Source: Xanthomonas sp. Leaf148 (GTDB taxonomy: Bacteria > Pseudomonadota > Gammaproteobacteria > Xanthomonadales > Xanthomonadaceae). Taken from it: a DNA stretch of 64,000 bases. Location: NCBI RefSeq assembly GCF_001423585.1, contig NZ_LMOP01000008.1, forward strand, positions 1,191,118-1,255,117, read 5' to 3'. Under the pieces are notes generated by a model, which searched no databases, was not told the DNA's origin, and saw nothing but the letters and a program-made list of their open reading frames with translations. Below are positions 9,904 through 17,736 of the stretch, piece after piece (the stretch's first letter is position 1; every line of letters starts with the position of its first letter). Made by a program: the position numbers and the translations under genes.

Positions 9904-10514
9904 GCACGCAGATCACCTTGCTGCGGCACGGTGACACCGGGCAGCGCAGCTATCGCGGCCAGCTCGACGACCCGCTCACCGAGCTGGGTTGGCAGCAATT
10001 GCGCGCGGCCACCGCCGAGGGCGAATGGGATGTGGTGGTGTCGTCCACCTTGCAGCGCTGCGCAGCCTTCGCTACCGAACTGGCCGACGCGCGCGGCTTG
10101 CCGCTGCAGCTGGACGCACGGCTGCGTGAGTATCACTTTGGCCGCTGGCAAGGCGTGCCGGTGGCCGAGATCGATCGCGACGAAGGCGAAGCGCTTGGCC
10201 GCTTCTGGGCCGACCCGCTGCACCACCCGCCGCCGCAGGCAGAACCGTTCGAGGCGTTCTGCGCGCGGCTCGCCGCGGCGCTGGATGCGGTGGTCGCCAC
10301 CTACCCGGCGCGTCGCGTGCTGGTGGTCACCCATGGCGGTGCCATCCGTGCAGTGCAGTGCATGGTGGCTGGCAATGGATTCGGCCGCATGACCGAGCTG
10401 GCGGTGCCGCACGCCTCGCTGCATCCACTGGTCTGGCCACCGGCCGATAATGTTGCTGCAGCGCTGCCATCGGTGCCTGCAGCAGCGCCGCAGTCTGCAC
10501 ACGACGCCGGATGA
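9900..10514 (+). CDS. cobC: Alpha-ribazole phosphatase CobC
   Basis: Histidine phosphatase-superfamily protein expected to remove the 5' phosphate from alpha-ribazole phosphate or from adenosylcobalamin phosphate. The 204-residue protein has the catalytic motif LLRHGDT at residues 7-13, a second SSTLQRC motif, [11 protein letters not shown], and the second catalytic histidine in VVTHGGAIR. The motifs are those of the phosphoglycerate mutase branch, so substrate is inferred from its place between cobT and cobS. The ATG at 9900 overlaps the cobT stop, and its stop overlaps cobS. Confidence 0.88.
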   Translation: MSTQITLLRHGDTGQRSYRGQLDDPLTELGWQQLRAATAEGEWDVVVSSTLQRCAAFATELADARGLPLQLDARLREYHFGRWQGVPVAEIDRDEGEALGRFWADPLHHPPPQAEPFEAFCARLAAALDAVVATYPARRVLVVTHGGAIRAVQCMVAGNGFGRMTELAVPHASLHPLVWPPADNVAAALPSVPAAAPQSAHDAG

Positions 10515-11245
10515 TCGATGGGCTGCTCGCGGCGATCGGATTCCTGACCCGCATTCCGGTGCCCGGTGCGGTGTTCACCCGGCCGGGCGTGCAGGCACGT
10601 TCGTTGCCGTGGTATCCGGGGGTCGGCCTGCTGCTCGGTGCGCTGCTGTGTAGCCTGGCGTGGTGCCTGCGCGATGTCGCGCCATTGCTGGGCGCGGCAT
10701 TGCTGTTGAGCGCATGGACCTGGCTGACCGGCGCCCTGCACCTGGACGGGCTGGCCGACATGACCGACGCCTGGGTCGGCGGTATGGGCGACCGCGCGCG
10801 CACGCTGGCGATCATGAAAGACCCCACCAGCGGACCGATGGCAGTGACCGCCGTGGTGCTGGTCTTGCTGCTCAAATGCGCCGCACTGGCCACATTGCTG
10901 CCGCACGCACCGGGTGCGCTGTGGCTGGCGCCATTGCTGGCACGTGCCGCGGTGGTGGCGGCGTTCTTGACCACGCCGTACGTGCGCGCTGGCGGCCTGG
11001 GCAGCGCGCTGGTCGCCGCACCACGCACAAGCTTGTGGCTGGCGTTGATACTGGCGACCGTGGTCTGCGTCGCTGCCGGTATGGCGAGCGCGGCTCTGTG
11101 CCTCGGTAGTGCTGCACTGGTCTTCGTTCTATGGCGCCGCGCCTGCATGCAGCGCCTGGATGGCATGACGGGCGATACCTGCGGCGCACTGGTGGAACTG
11201 ACTGAAACGGCCGTGCTAGTGACGCTGGCGCTGTGGCTGGGTTGA
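10511..11245 (+). CDS. cobS: Cobalamin synthase CobS
   Basis: Adenosylcobinamide-GDP ribazoletransferase, an inner-membrane enzyme that joins adenosylcobinamide-GDP to alpha-ribazole (phosphate) in the last step of the nucleotide loop pathway. The 244-residue protein has five to six hydrophobic segments, the conserved LHLDGLADMTDAWVGG near residues 76-91 and IMKDPTSGPMAV shortly after. It is the last gene of the coupled run that starts at 3015. The length is usual for the family. Confidence 0.94.
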   Translation: MIDGLLAAIGFLTRIPVPGAVFTRPGVQARSLPWYPGVGLLLGALLCSLAWCLRDVAPLLGAALLLSAWTWLTGALHLDGLADMTDAWVGGMGDRARTLAIMKDPTSGPMAVTAVVLVLLLKCAALATLLPHAPGALWLAPLLARAAVVAAFLTTPYVRAGGLGSALVAAPRTSLWLALILATVVCVAAGMASAALCLGSAALVFVLWRRACMQRLDGMTGDTCGALVELTETAVLVTLALWLG

Positions 11246-11344
11246 GCCGCACGTTGTGCAACGGGGTGCAACATTCCGCAAGATCGGGACCGCGCAGGCA
11301 CGCGATGCAGGCGATGCTGATGCCGTCACCAGGGAGCCAACACC

Positions 11345-12247
11345 ATGCATGCAGCAGACTCAGCAGTTAGCAGTTGGCAACGCGGCGTGGAGCGCGTCAT
11401 CGCGCATCTGCAGGCCAGCATTCGCAGCGGCGCCGCATTGCCGGATCTGGCCGAATTGGCAGGCATCGCGCACCAGTCGCCGTATCACTTCCATCGGGTC
11501 TATCGCGCCCTGACCGGTGAGACCGTGGGCCACACGGTGGCACGCTTGCGGTTGAGCCAAGCCCTGCATCTGTTGGGCAGCGACGATGCGTCGGTGACCG
11601 AGGTCGCGCTCGCAGTCGGTTACCAGACACCTCAGGCGCTGGCGCGTGCCTGCCGCAGCGCACTGCAGGCCAGTCCCACCGTCTTGCGCTCGGCGCCCGC
11701 ATTGCGGGCCAGCAAGCTGCAGCAGTTATCGACGCCGGCAACGTTGGCAAACAGCCCGTCAGCACCGCTGCAGGTTAGCGTGCAGACGCTGGAGCCATTC
11801 GAATTGGTGGTGCTACGCAAGCGCGGCGCATTCGACGACCTGGATCGCGGCTTCGGCCGGATTGTGGCCTGGGCGGCGCGCGCCGGCATCGTCGACAGCC
11901 TGCAATGTCTGGTGGGATTGCCGCTGAGCGATCACCGCGACGTTCCGGCGCACGCGCATCTGTTCGAATGCGGTGTGGGCTTCGACGCAGTGGCCATGCC
12001 AGCAGCGCCCTTGCAGTTGCGCCGTCTGGACGGCGGACCGCACGCCGTCCTGCGGCATGTGGGTTCGTATGCCGGGCTGGAAGATGCGCTGGACCAGCTA
12101 TTGGCCGCCTGGCTGCCCGGCAGCGGCTACCTGCTGCGCGATGCACCGCTGCATTACCTGTATCTGGACGATCCGGAAGAAACACCCGAAGCGATTCTGC
12201 GCGCCGATATTCGGGTGCCGGTGGCGGCGACCCAAACGCGTGGTTGA
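11345..12247 (+). CDS. AraC-family regulator with GyrI-like domain
   Basis: This 300-residue protein has an N-terminal AraC-type DNA-binding domain with two helix-turn-helix motifs (about residues 13-115, including SPYHFHRVYRALTGETVG and VTEVALAVGYQTPQALAR). A GyrI-like small-molecule-binding domain fills about residues 138-297. This order (DNA binding first, ligand binding last) is that of the Rob/SbmC-like group, which senses hydrophobic compounds. An AGGGAG site lies shortly before the ATG. It is 99 bases after cobS in the same direction, but its target is unknown; I see no evidence that it controls the cob genes. Confidence 0.85.
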   Translation: MHAADSAVSSWQRGVERVIAHLQASIRSGAALPDLAELAGIAHQSPYHFHRVYRALTGETVGHTVARLRLSQALHLLGSDDASVTEVALAVGYQTPQALARACRSALQASPTVLRSAPALRASKLQQLSTPATLANSPSAPLQVSVQTLEPFELVVLRKRGAFDDLDRGFGRIVAWAARAGIVDSLQCLVGLPLSDHRDVPAHAHLFECGVGFDAVAMPAAPLQLRRLDGGPHAVLRHVGSYAGLEDALDQLLAAWLPGSGYLLRDAPLHYLYLDDPEETPEAILRADIRVPVAATQTRG

Positions 12248-12361
12248 GGTGACGGACGCAGTGCCGCACGCGTAGCTGAGTTGCAGAGCGATTGTGCAAG
12301 CTGTTGCCTGCGCGCGAAACATCTGCACGCGCAGGGCCGACATGCTCGCTGAGTTGCTTTC

Positions 12362-12496
12362 AGAGCGGCCAACAAAACGTAGCGAGCAGTCGTCAGATGG
12401 GTGTGGACGGTGCGGAGGAACCGGAGTGTAAGCGTGGTCCATGCTGCACCGAGCATCGGTCGCGCCCGCCTGGCGGTGAGCACAGTCCTTTTGTTA
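12362..12496. repeat. Dispersed MITE-like element, copy A (interrupted)
   Basis: This segment matches 55129-55271 along most of its length. Shared blocks include AGAGCGGCCAACAA at the left, ACGTAGCGA, CAGTCGTCA, GGAACCGG, CGCGCCCGCCTG and CGGTGAGC, ending in TTTTGTTA. In the second copy the left end and the right end are inverted repeats of each other. Here the right end stops in TTTTGTTAG, exactly where the IS5-family element begins. This suggests the IS landed in the terminal repeat. It carries no gene. Confidence 0.7.
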
Positions 12497-12582
12497 GGGA
12501 TGCTCTGAACAAGTCCCTGGGTAGTGCCGGCCGCTGGCCGGCAGTCTGAGCGACAATGACGGTACATGTTGAGGAGCCATCC

Positions 12583-13545
12583 ATGCAGCTGACATTCGGC
12601 GATGCCGAGGGCCTGGGCAAGCGCAAGCAGACCCGACGCGAGATCTTCCTAGCCGAGATGGAACAGGTGGTCCCCTGGAAGGCGTTGCTGGCCCAGATCG
12701 AGCCGCATTACCCGCGCTCGGGCCGCGTGGGTCGGCCGCCGTACTCAATGGAAACGATGCTGCGCATCCACCTGCTGCAGCAGTGGTATGCATTGAGCGG
12801 CCCTGGCATGGAGGAAGCGCTGCACGAGATCGCCTCAATGCGGTTGTTTGCGCGGCTCAGCGGCCTTGACGCGATTCCGGATGAGACCACGATCCTCAAC
12901 TTCCGTCGTCTGCTGGAGACGCACGGCCTTGCGGCAAAGATGCTCGAAGCGGTGAACGCGCACCTTGCCCGCAAGGGCCAAAGCCTGCGTGCTGGCACGA
13001 TCGTAGATGCCACGATCATCAACGCGCCAAGTTCCACCAAGAACGCCAACAGGTCGCGCGACCCGCAAATGCACCAGACCCGCAAGGGCAACCAGTGGTA
13101 CTTCGGGATGAAGGCGCATATCGGCGTTGACGAATTTTCCGGTCTGGTGCACCACGTGAAGTGCACGGCAGCTAATGTGGGCGATGTCACAGTCACCCAC
13201 GCGCTGTTGCACGGCAAGGAAGCCGGTGTGTTCGGCGATAGCGGCTACAGCGGTGCAGACAAACGTGCTGAACTGTCCGACTGCAAGGCGACGTTTTTCA
13301 TCGCTGCCAAGCGCTCAAAGGTGAAAGCGATCGGCAACGCACGGGAGCGAAAGCAGGTTGAGCGCTGGGAGAGTTGCAAAGCCAGCATACGCGCTAAGGT
13401 CGAACACCCGTTCCGCGTGATCAAACGGCAGTTTGGCTACACCAAGGTGCGTTATCGAGGTCTGGCGAAAAACACCGCGCAGGTACTCACCCTGTTTGCG
13501 CTGTCCAACCTGTGGATGGTGCGCCGGCAGTTGCTGCCGACGTAG
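12583..13545 (+). CDS. IS5-family transposase (DDE type)
   Basis: The 320-residue transposase has an N-terminal domain with GRPPYSMETMLRIHLLQQWY and a DDE catalytic core. Visible are GTIVDATIINAPSST (first Asp), KAHIGVDEFSGLVH, GDSGYSGADKR (second Asp) and VEHPFRVIKRQFGYTKVRYR with the catalytic Glu. It looks full length and intact. The ATG at 12583 has GAGGAG upstream; an in-frame ATG at 12556 is an alternative. The last residues (LWMVRRQLLPT) are echoed by a relic near 16221-16247. Confidence 0.93.
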   Translation: MQLTFGDAEGLGKRKQTRREIFLAEMEQVVPWKALLAQIEPHYPRSGRVGRPPYSMETMLRIHLLQQWYALSGPGMEEALHEIASMRLFARLSGLDAIPDETTILNFRRLLETHGLAAKMLEAVNAHLARKGQSLRAGTIVDATIINAPSSTKNANRSRDPQMHQTRKGNQWYFGMKAHIGVDEFSGLVHHVKCTAANVGDVTVTHALLHGKEAGVFGDSGYSGADKRAELSDCKATFFIAAKRSKVKAIGNARERKQVERWESCKASIRAKVEHPFRVIKRQFGYTKVRYRGLAKNTAQVLTLFALSNLWMVRRQLLPT

Positions 13546-13560
13546 GGGTTACTCCGTCCC

Positions 13561-13582
13561 GAGGTGCCAACAAGGGCACCTC
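13561..13582 (+). terminator. Hairpin after transposase gene
   Basis: GAGGTGCC and GGCACCTC form a perfect 8-base-pair stem with a six-base loop, 15 bases after the transposase stop and inside the IS. It could terminate transcription or block read-through into flanking DNA. No T-run follows. Confidence 0.5.
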
Positions 13583-13680
13583 GAGGGCAGAAAGCAATGG
13601 CAATCGCATGCGCCTGATGGGTCCGGACCACTCAGATGCTGGAAATTCAGCACTCCGTGGTGATTGCTCAGAGCATCCCT

Positions 13681-13988
13681 AGGCGCTGCTACCACCGGCA
13701 TCCGTCAGCGTGCGTTGTCTGCTGCGTTCTCCGGCGCAGGTGCAACACCGGCGTCGCTCGTGGCTTCCCGGCACTTAGAGAAGTTCCGCGCTTGGTCTAC
13801 AAGCCTAATGAGGGCGTTCCGCCACAAGGCTTAGCATTTCCGATGTCGCTGCAGCACAATCGACCTGGAAGCGGCTGGTTCCGGAAGAAGCTTCAAAAAT
13901 TGCGTGCTCAAATTTTGAGAACGTCTTGATAGCATTAGCATACGTGCGCGGTAGAGCGCGAGTTGGTATAACGGGTAAGGAAGCGCTC
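13681..13988. other. Intergenic, no gene seen
   Basis: Between the IS right end and the next gene I see no coding sequence. The base composition becomes more AT-rich toward 13960, which fits a promoter for the following gene, but no promoter can be placed securely. Confidence 0.4.
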
Positions 13989-15164
13989 ATGACACGACAA
14001 ATCACAAAACTCGTAATCGGTGTGGGCATCATGGCTATCACGACGCAAGTCGGGGCCACCAAGTTTCTGATCGATATGCAAGGTGCAGCCGGAAATCGTG
14101 TCAACGTCTACGCCAGTGACGCAATTATGGACCACACACCGATCAATGATGATCTCGCAAATCCTGACTCAAACCGGGTCATTCAGATTGATTTGACGAT
14201 GGTCTATGAAGCGGTCAACCAACCCCTATGGTTGGAATATCAACTTCAGTTCAAATGCCCCAAGTCGATTCGGCGCGGCCGTGGCGCACCCAAGCACAAG
14301 GCTGATTCAACCGGCATATTGGAAACGCCGGATTCCGTGGAATTCCGGCTGGCCAGCGGCGCAAAGACAATGAAACAGGATCCGGCGATCATTGATCTCC
14401 AGCCCACCGATTGGCAAAGTACGACCAGCTACACGATGCGACAGGCATGGAATGTAGCCTGCAACAGTGACAGCATTAACGGCGCCAAAGAAGCTGCGTC
14501 GGTCAACCGTGTGGTTAAGTCCGACACATTGCGACCGAAACTGGCAGCCATTGGTTTGAATGGACTGGAACTGGTTCCCGATGGACTGTCAATGAGTTCG
14601 CTTGCCGACTTTACCTGGGAAACGCTGTGGTCCGATGTACCGAAGCCCGCGATCAATAACGGCCGCAAGCTGACGCCAGCAGAATCGGCAGCGCTCAATG
14701 CAAAATTGGCCCAAATGCAGCAACAAGTAACCGAAGCGCAGGGGGAGGTGCAGGACAAGCTGGCGACGATGGACGCCAATCTGGATTTTATTCGGACCGC
14801 CGCTGAATACCGGGGAAAAAGGCGTTTAACACGCAGTGAATCGCTCCTGATCCAGGTGTGGGCGGGTAAGACTGAGCAAGAGGTCGTCGCCGCGAACGGC
14901 AACCCAGCTATCCGTCAGGCTGGGATCGCGCGGACGCTCTCTTATGGGCAGGCCTTTGACAATCGCGTGATGTGGCAGAATCTCGTGACTGGCGCGACTT
15001 ACAATGGCGGCGGTTATAAAAGTTGCAACGTCCGCTATGTGCTGATCCCGGACAGCGCCGGGATGCTGAGGGTTGCCGATGTGAATATCTTCGTTCAGAC
15101 GAGTGGCGACACAAGTGGGATAGGGCGCGCCTGCACCGACATCTTGAACGTGCCAAACGGCTGA
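13989..15164 (+). CDS. Exported protein of unknown function
   Basis: I do not recognise this 391-residue protein. It starts at the ATG at 13989, with AAGGAAG six bases upstream. A Sec signal peptide is likely (MTRQITKLVIGVGIMAITTQ, cleavage after VGA). The middle is polar with no motif I know. A heptad-like coiled segment lies around residues 235-265 (LNAKLAQMQQQVTEAQGEVQ). The C-terminal part has WAGKTEQEVVAANGNPAI followed by LSYG, which resembles the BamE/SmpA-type pattern G-x-T-x-x-x-V-x-x-x-x-G-x-P. GC content is visibly lower than in neighbouring genes and transposase relics flank it, so transfer is likely. It converges with the next gene, nine bases apart. Confidence 0.7.
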   Translation: MTRQITKLVIGVGIMAITTQVGATKFLIDMQGAAGNRVNVYASDAIMDHTPINDDLANPDSNRVIQIDLTMVYEAVNQPLWLEYQLQFKCPKSIRRGRGAPKHKADSTGILETPDSVEFRLASGAKTMKQDPAIIDLQPTDWQSTTSYTMRQAWNVACNSDSINGAKEAASVNRVVKSDTLRPKLAAIGLNGLELVPDGLSMSSLADFTWETLWSDVPKPAINNGRKLTPAESAALNAKLAQMQQQVTEAQGEVQDKLATMDANLDFIRTAAEYRGKRRLTRSESLLIQVWAGKTEQEVVAANGNPAIRQAGIARTLSYGQAFDNRVMWQNLVTGATYNGGGYKSCNVRYVLIPDSAGMLRVADVNIFVQTSGDTSGIGRACTDILNVPNG

Positions 15165-15173
15165 AATCATGGT

Positions 15174-15740
15174 CTATTTTCGAGCCGCGCTCATGCAAGC
15201 CGAAAGCTGGCGATACGCCAGCTGCAACTGGACAACTTTTGACCGGAACACCTCTTTCCCCTGAAGCTGGACGGCGAGCTCATTACTGTCCGGCTTTTCC
15301 TGCACCGATTTCTGCACGTCGATGGTCAGCAACAACGCCCCACTGCTCTGGCCAGGCATGCTCACATGGGCGGCCTGAACATTCTGCGTAGGGTGGTTGG
15401 TAGATGACAACGTGATCGGAGCGATCTCGGTCTTTGTCACCGGGGGGATTTTCTCGCTGATGAGCCAAAGACTGCCATTACCCTTTCTCGCCATCCCAGC
15501 GTCGGCGGGACCGCGAAGCGACAAGGTGGAATCTGGCGTGATGAAATTAACCGAGCAGTGGTAACCGGTGTTGACGGGTTCGCGTACCAGCACCCAATTG
15601 CCCTCAACCCCTTTGAAGAAGGATTCGCTGAACATCGGCTTATCCGGATCCGCGCCCCCAAGCAACTCAGGGGCGATTTGAGCAAGGCAGGGGCTAGTCC
15701 ATGCCATGGTGACTACTAAGCCGATCAGCCAATTCTTCAT
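15174..15740 (-). CDS. Small exported protein of unknown function
   Basis: This 188-residue protein has a clear signal peptide (MKNWLIGLVVTMAWTSPCLA, cleavage before QIAPEL). The mature part contains a YHCSVNF segment and one further cysteine near the end (SACMSAARK), so one disulfide is possible. I know no family for it. It lies tail to tail with the exported orphan at 13989 and shares its lower GC. The two may form one imported unit, but their opposite directions exclude a shared transcript. Confidence 0.65.
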   Translation of the reverse strand: MKNWLIGLVVTMAWTSPCLAQIAPELLGGADPDKPMFSESFFKGVEGNWVLVREPVNTGYHCSVNFITPDSTLSLRGPADAGMARKGNGSLWLISEKIPPVTKTEIAPITLSSTNHPTQNVQAAHVSMPGQSSGALLLTIDVQKSVQEKPDSNELAVQLQGKEVFRSKVVQLQLAYRQLSACMSAARK

Positions 15741-15912
15741 CTAAAATCGTTCTCCATTCGTTGGTCCGGACATACGGTTTCGTGCAATTCTTGTCGTGAC
15801 CCTATGCAAGCGGCTACGTGCCATAGCTTAGCCTTCCAGGATGGCAGTGGGGGTTCTACCCCGTTTTCACGGACACTTACAGGAAGGTGGATTCAGGCCG
15901 TGATGAGTATTT

Positions 15913-16032
15913 ATGTCAAAGCATAGTAAGTTCAGTGCCGAGTTCAAGCGCGGTGCGGTTGAGCAACGGTTCCGAGCGTGCAGCTTCCAGCATCCGGAGC
16001 CATTCCTGCGCTTGGCACGCGGTGAGCGATAG
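15913..16032 (+). pseudogene. IS3-family OrfA relic
   Basis: From the ATG at 15913 the frame reads MSKHSKFSAEFKRGAVEQ, which looks like the start of an IS3/IS911-type OrfA helix-turn-helix protein. After about 18 residues the resemblance ends and a stop follows at residue 40. Only the 5' end of the transposase gene survives. Confidence 0.6.
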
Positions 16033-16220
16033 CCAGGCCAAATCTTCCGGGAGCAGCTCGCGACCTTCCGGAAGTGATCAGGCGATCACCGAGGAAATAG
16101 AACCGGTCCGAGGGCCGTTCAGATCTATACGATGGTGCGGGTCGAACTCAATCATGCCGCGATCTCATCCTTGGCCGGGGTCTGAGGGCACAGGCAAGAG
16201 CCGAGCCAGATGCCAACTGA

Positions 16221-16247
16221 TGGATGGTGCGCCGGCAATTGCTGCCG
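16221..16247 (+). pseudogene. Fragment of IS5-family transposase 3' end
   Basis: Bases 16221-16247 match 13513-13539, the end of the intact IS transposase gene, with one mismatch (CAATTGCT against CAGTTGCT). The preceding bases also resemble that gene loosely. This is probably a scar of another IS of the same group. Confidence 0.6.
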
Positions 16248-16539
16248 GCCCGGGGGTAATGTTGCTTGGTGGCAGCTAAAACCGCTAGAAAGTTGCAGAC
16301 ATCGCACCAAACGCGACATGTTGTTCTTCACTGACATGCAAGAAGCTGGAATTTGAGAGGTTTGGTGGGTCGTTCAGACCTCCCTAGGAGAATTGCCACT
16401 GGACAACGATCCGATTGGCTAACTTCTACGAAATTTCTGCACAGCTACTTCGAGTCACCTCATGAAATTGCGGCAACAGCACATCTGCATGCGGGCCTAC
16501 TGACCCAGGCCTAAGCTTTGTTCGTCCGCAATCGGTAAG

Positions 16540-17736
16540 TCAATGCCCCTCAGTTAGAAACACCTTCTGCGGCGGCGGATGCATCAAAAATTGCTGGTGC
16601 GAGATATTCCACGCATAAGCGCCTGCCAGCGGAAACGCCAGGCAGTCGCCCGGGGCCAGTGCGGCGACGGGTTGGTTGCGCGCCAGGACGTCCTTGGGCG
16701 TGCAGAGCTGGCCGACCAAGGTCACCGGTGTGTCGCTGATGACCGGCGCGTGCGTCCCGCGCAGCACGCGGAATGGGTGGTCGTGCGCTTGCGCGGCCGG
16801 TGTGCGGAAGTGATGGGTGCCGCCGCGTGCGATCGCAAACCAATCGCCGTGGCTGCGTTTGAGGTCCAGGACCTCCATCAAATACCAACCGCAGTTGGCG
16901 CTGACGTAGCGGCCCGGTTCCAGGCGCAGACGCAGCGCGCTGCCGTGTTCGTGCAGCAACGCGGGCAGCCCGGCGCAGAAACCAGCCCAGTCGAACGAGG
17001 ACTCCGGCGATAGATAATCCACGCCGAAGCCGCCGCCCGCGTTGACCCGCAACGGCCCGAGCGCATAGGTCTGCCGCCATTGCTGCACGGTGCGCAAGTA
17101 CGCAGCAACCAGATGCAGTTGCGCGCCGGCATCGCGTTGATGCGACATCAGATGGAAATGAAAGCCCTCCAGTCGCAGCGACGGGCTGGTGCGCAGCAGC
17201 TGCATGGCGGCGTCCAGATCCTGCGGGTCCAGGCCGAATGGCGAGGGCTGCCCGCCCATCATCAACCGCGTGCTCTGTGCGCCGGGCACGGCGATGTTCA
17301 TGCGCAGAAACACCGGGACGCAGCGGCCGGCGTGTGCCGCGATGGTGGCCAGCCGTTGCAGCTCGCCGATGCTTTCCACGTGCACGGTGCAGTCGGGCAG
17401 GGCAGCGGCCTGGGCCAGCTCGCTGTCGAGTTTCCCCGGCCCGCCAAACAGCAGCGCTGCCTGCGGTTGCTGCGCATGCAGCCAGGCAAGTTCGCCACCG
17501 GACGCGGCTTCGAAGCCATCCACATGCGGCGCCAGCGTCTGCAGAATCTGCGGCTCTGCATTGGCTTTTGCCGCATAGAACAGCTCGCACTGCGCCGGCA
17601 GCTGCGCGCGCATCCAGGCCGCATGCGCGTGCAGTGCGGCCAAATCGTACAGGTACGCGCAAAGCGGGCCATCGCTGCTCGCCCGTAGCTGCGGCAGCGC
17701 GTGGATCACTGCGGCGGTGTCGATGCGCAGGCTCAC
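16540..17736 (-). CDS. xssE: PLP-dependent decarboxylase XssE
   Basis: Fold-type III PLP decarboxylase of the diaminopimelate/ornithine decarboxylase group, 398 residues, similar in place and size to PvsE of vibrioferrin synthesis. In that pathway the enzyme is thought to decarboxylate a citryl-serine intermediate to the ethanolamide. The PLP lysine lies in LFYAAKANAEPQIL, and the glycine-rich phosphate site in LRVNAGGGFGVDY. The late VGQLCTPKDVLA carries the cysteine typical of the family. The start is a GTG overlapping the xssD stop (GTGA). It is the last gene of the siderophore operon. Confidence 0.87.
   Translation of the reverse strand: MSLRIDTAAVIHALPQLRASSDGPLCAYLYDLAALHAHAAWMRAQLPAQCELFYAAKANAEPQILQTLAPHVDGFEAASGGELAWLHAQQPQAALLFGGPGKLDSELAQAAALPDCTVHVESIGELQRLATIAAHAGRCVPVFLRMNIAVPGAQSTRLMMGGQPSPFGLDPQDLDAAMQLLRTSPSLRLEGFHFHLMSHQRDAGAQLHLVAAYLRTVQQWRQTYALGPLRVNAGGGFGVDYLSPESSFDWAGFCAGLPALLHEHGSALRLRLEPGRYVSANCGWYLMEVLDLKRSHGDWFAIARGGTHHFRTPAAQAHDHPFRVLRGTHAPVISDTPVTLVGQLCTPKDVLARNQPVAALAPGDCLAFPLAGAYAWNISHQQFLMHPPPQKVFLTEGH

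Larger units (their letters stand above)
12496..13680 (+). mobile_element. IS5-family insertion sequence, IS1478-like
   Basis: The element is bounded by imperfect terminal inverted repeats: AGGGATGCTCTGAACAAG at 12496-12513 and, read on the minus strand, AGGGATGCTCTGAGCAAT at 13663-13680 (16 of 18 identical). It carries one intact transposase gene. Flanking bases are GTT on the left and AGG on the right. TTAG/CTAG could be a slightly diverged 4-base target duplication, but no clean duplication is visible. The transposase resembles the IS1478 group known from Xanthomonas; the name is from memory. Confidence 0.85.
15741..16539. other. Gene-poor stretch with transposon relics
   Basis: Apart from two transposase relics (15913-16032 and 16221-16247) nothing coding can be supported. 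The remaining sequence looks like decayed mobile DNA. It separates the exported orphan genes from the siderophore cluster, whose last gene ends at 16540. Confidence 0.5.
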
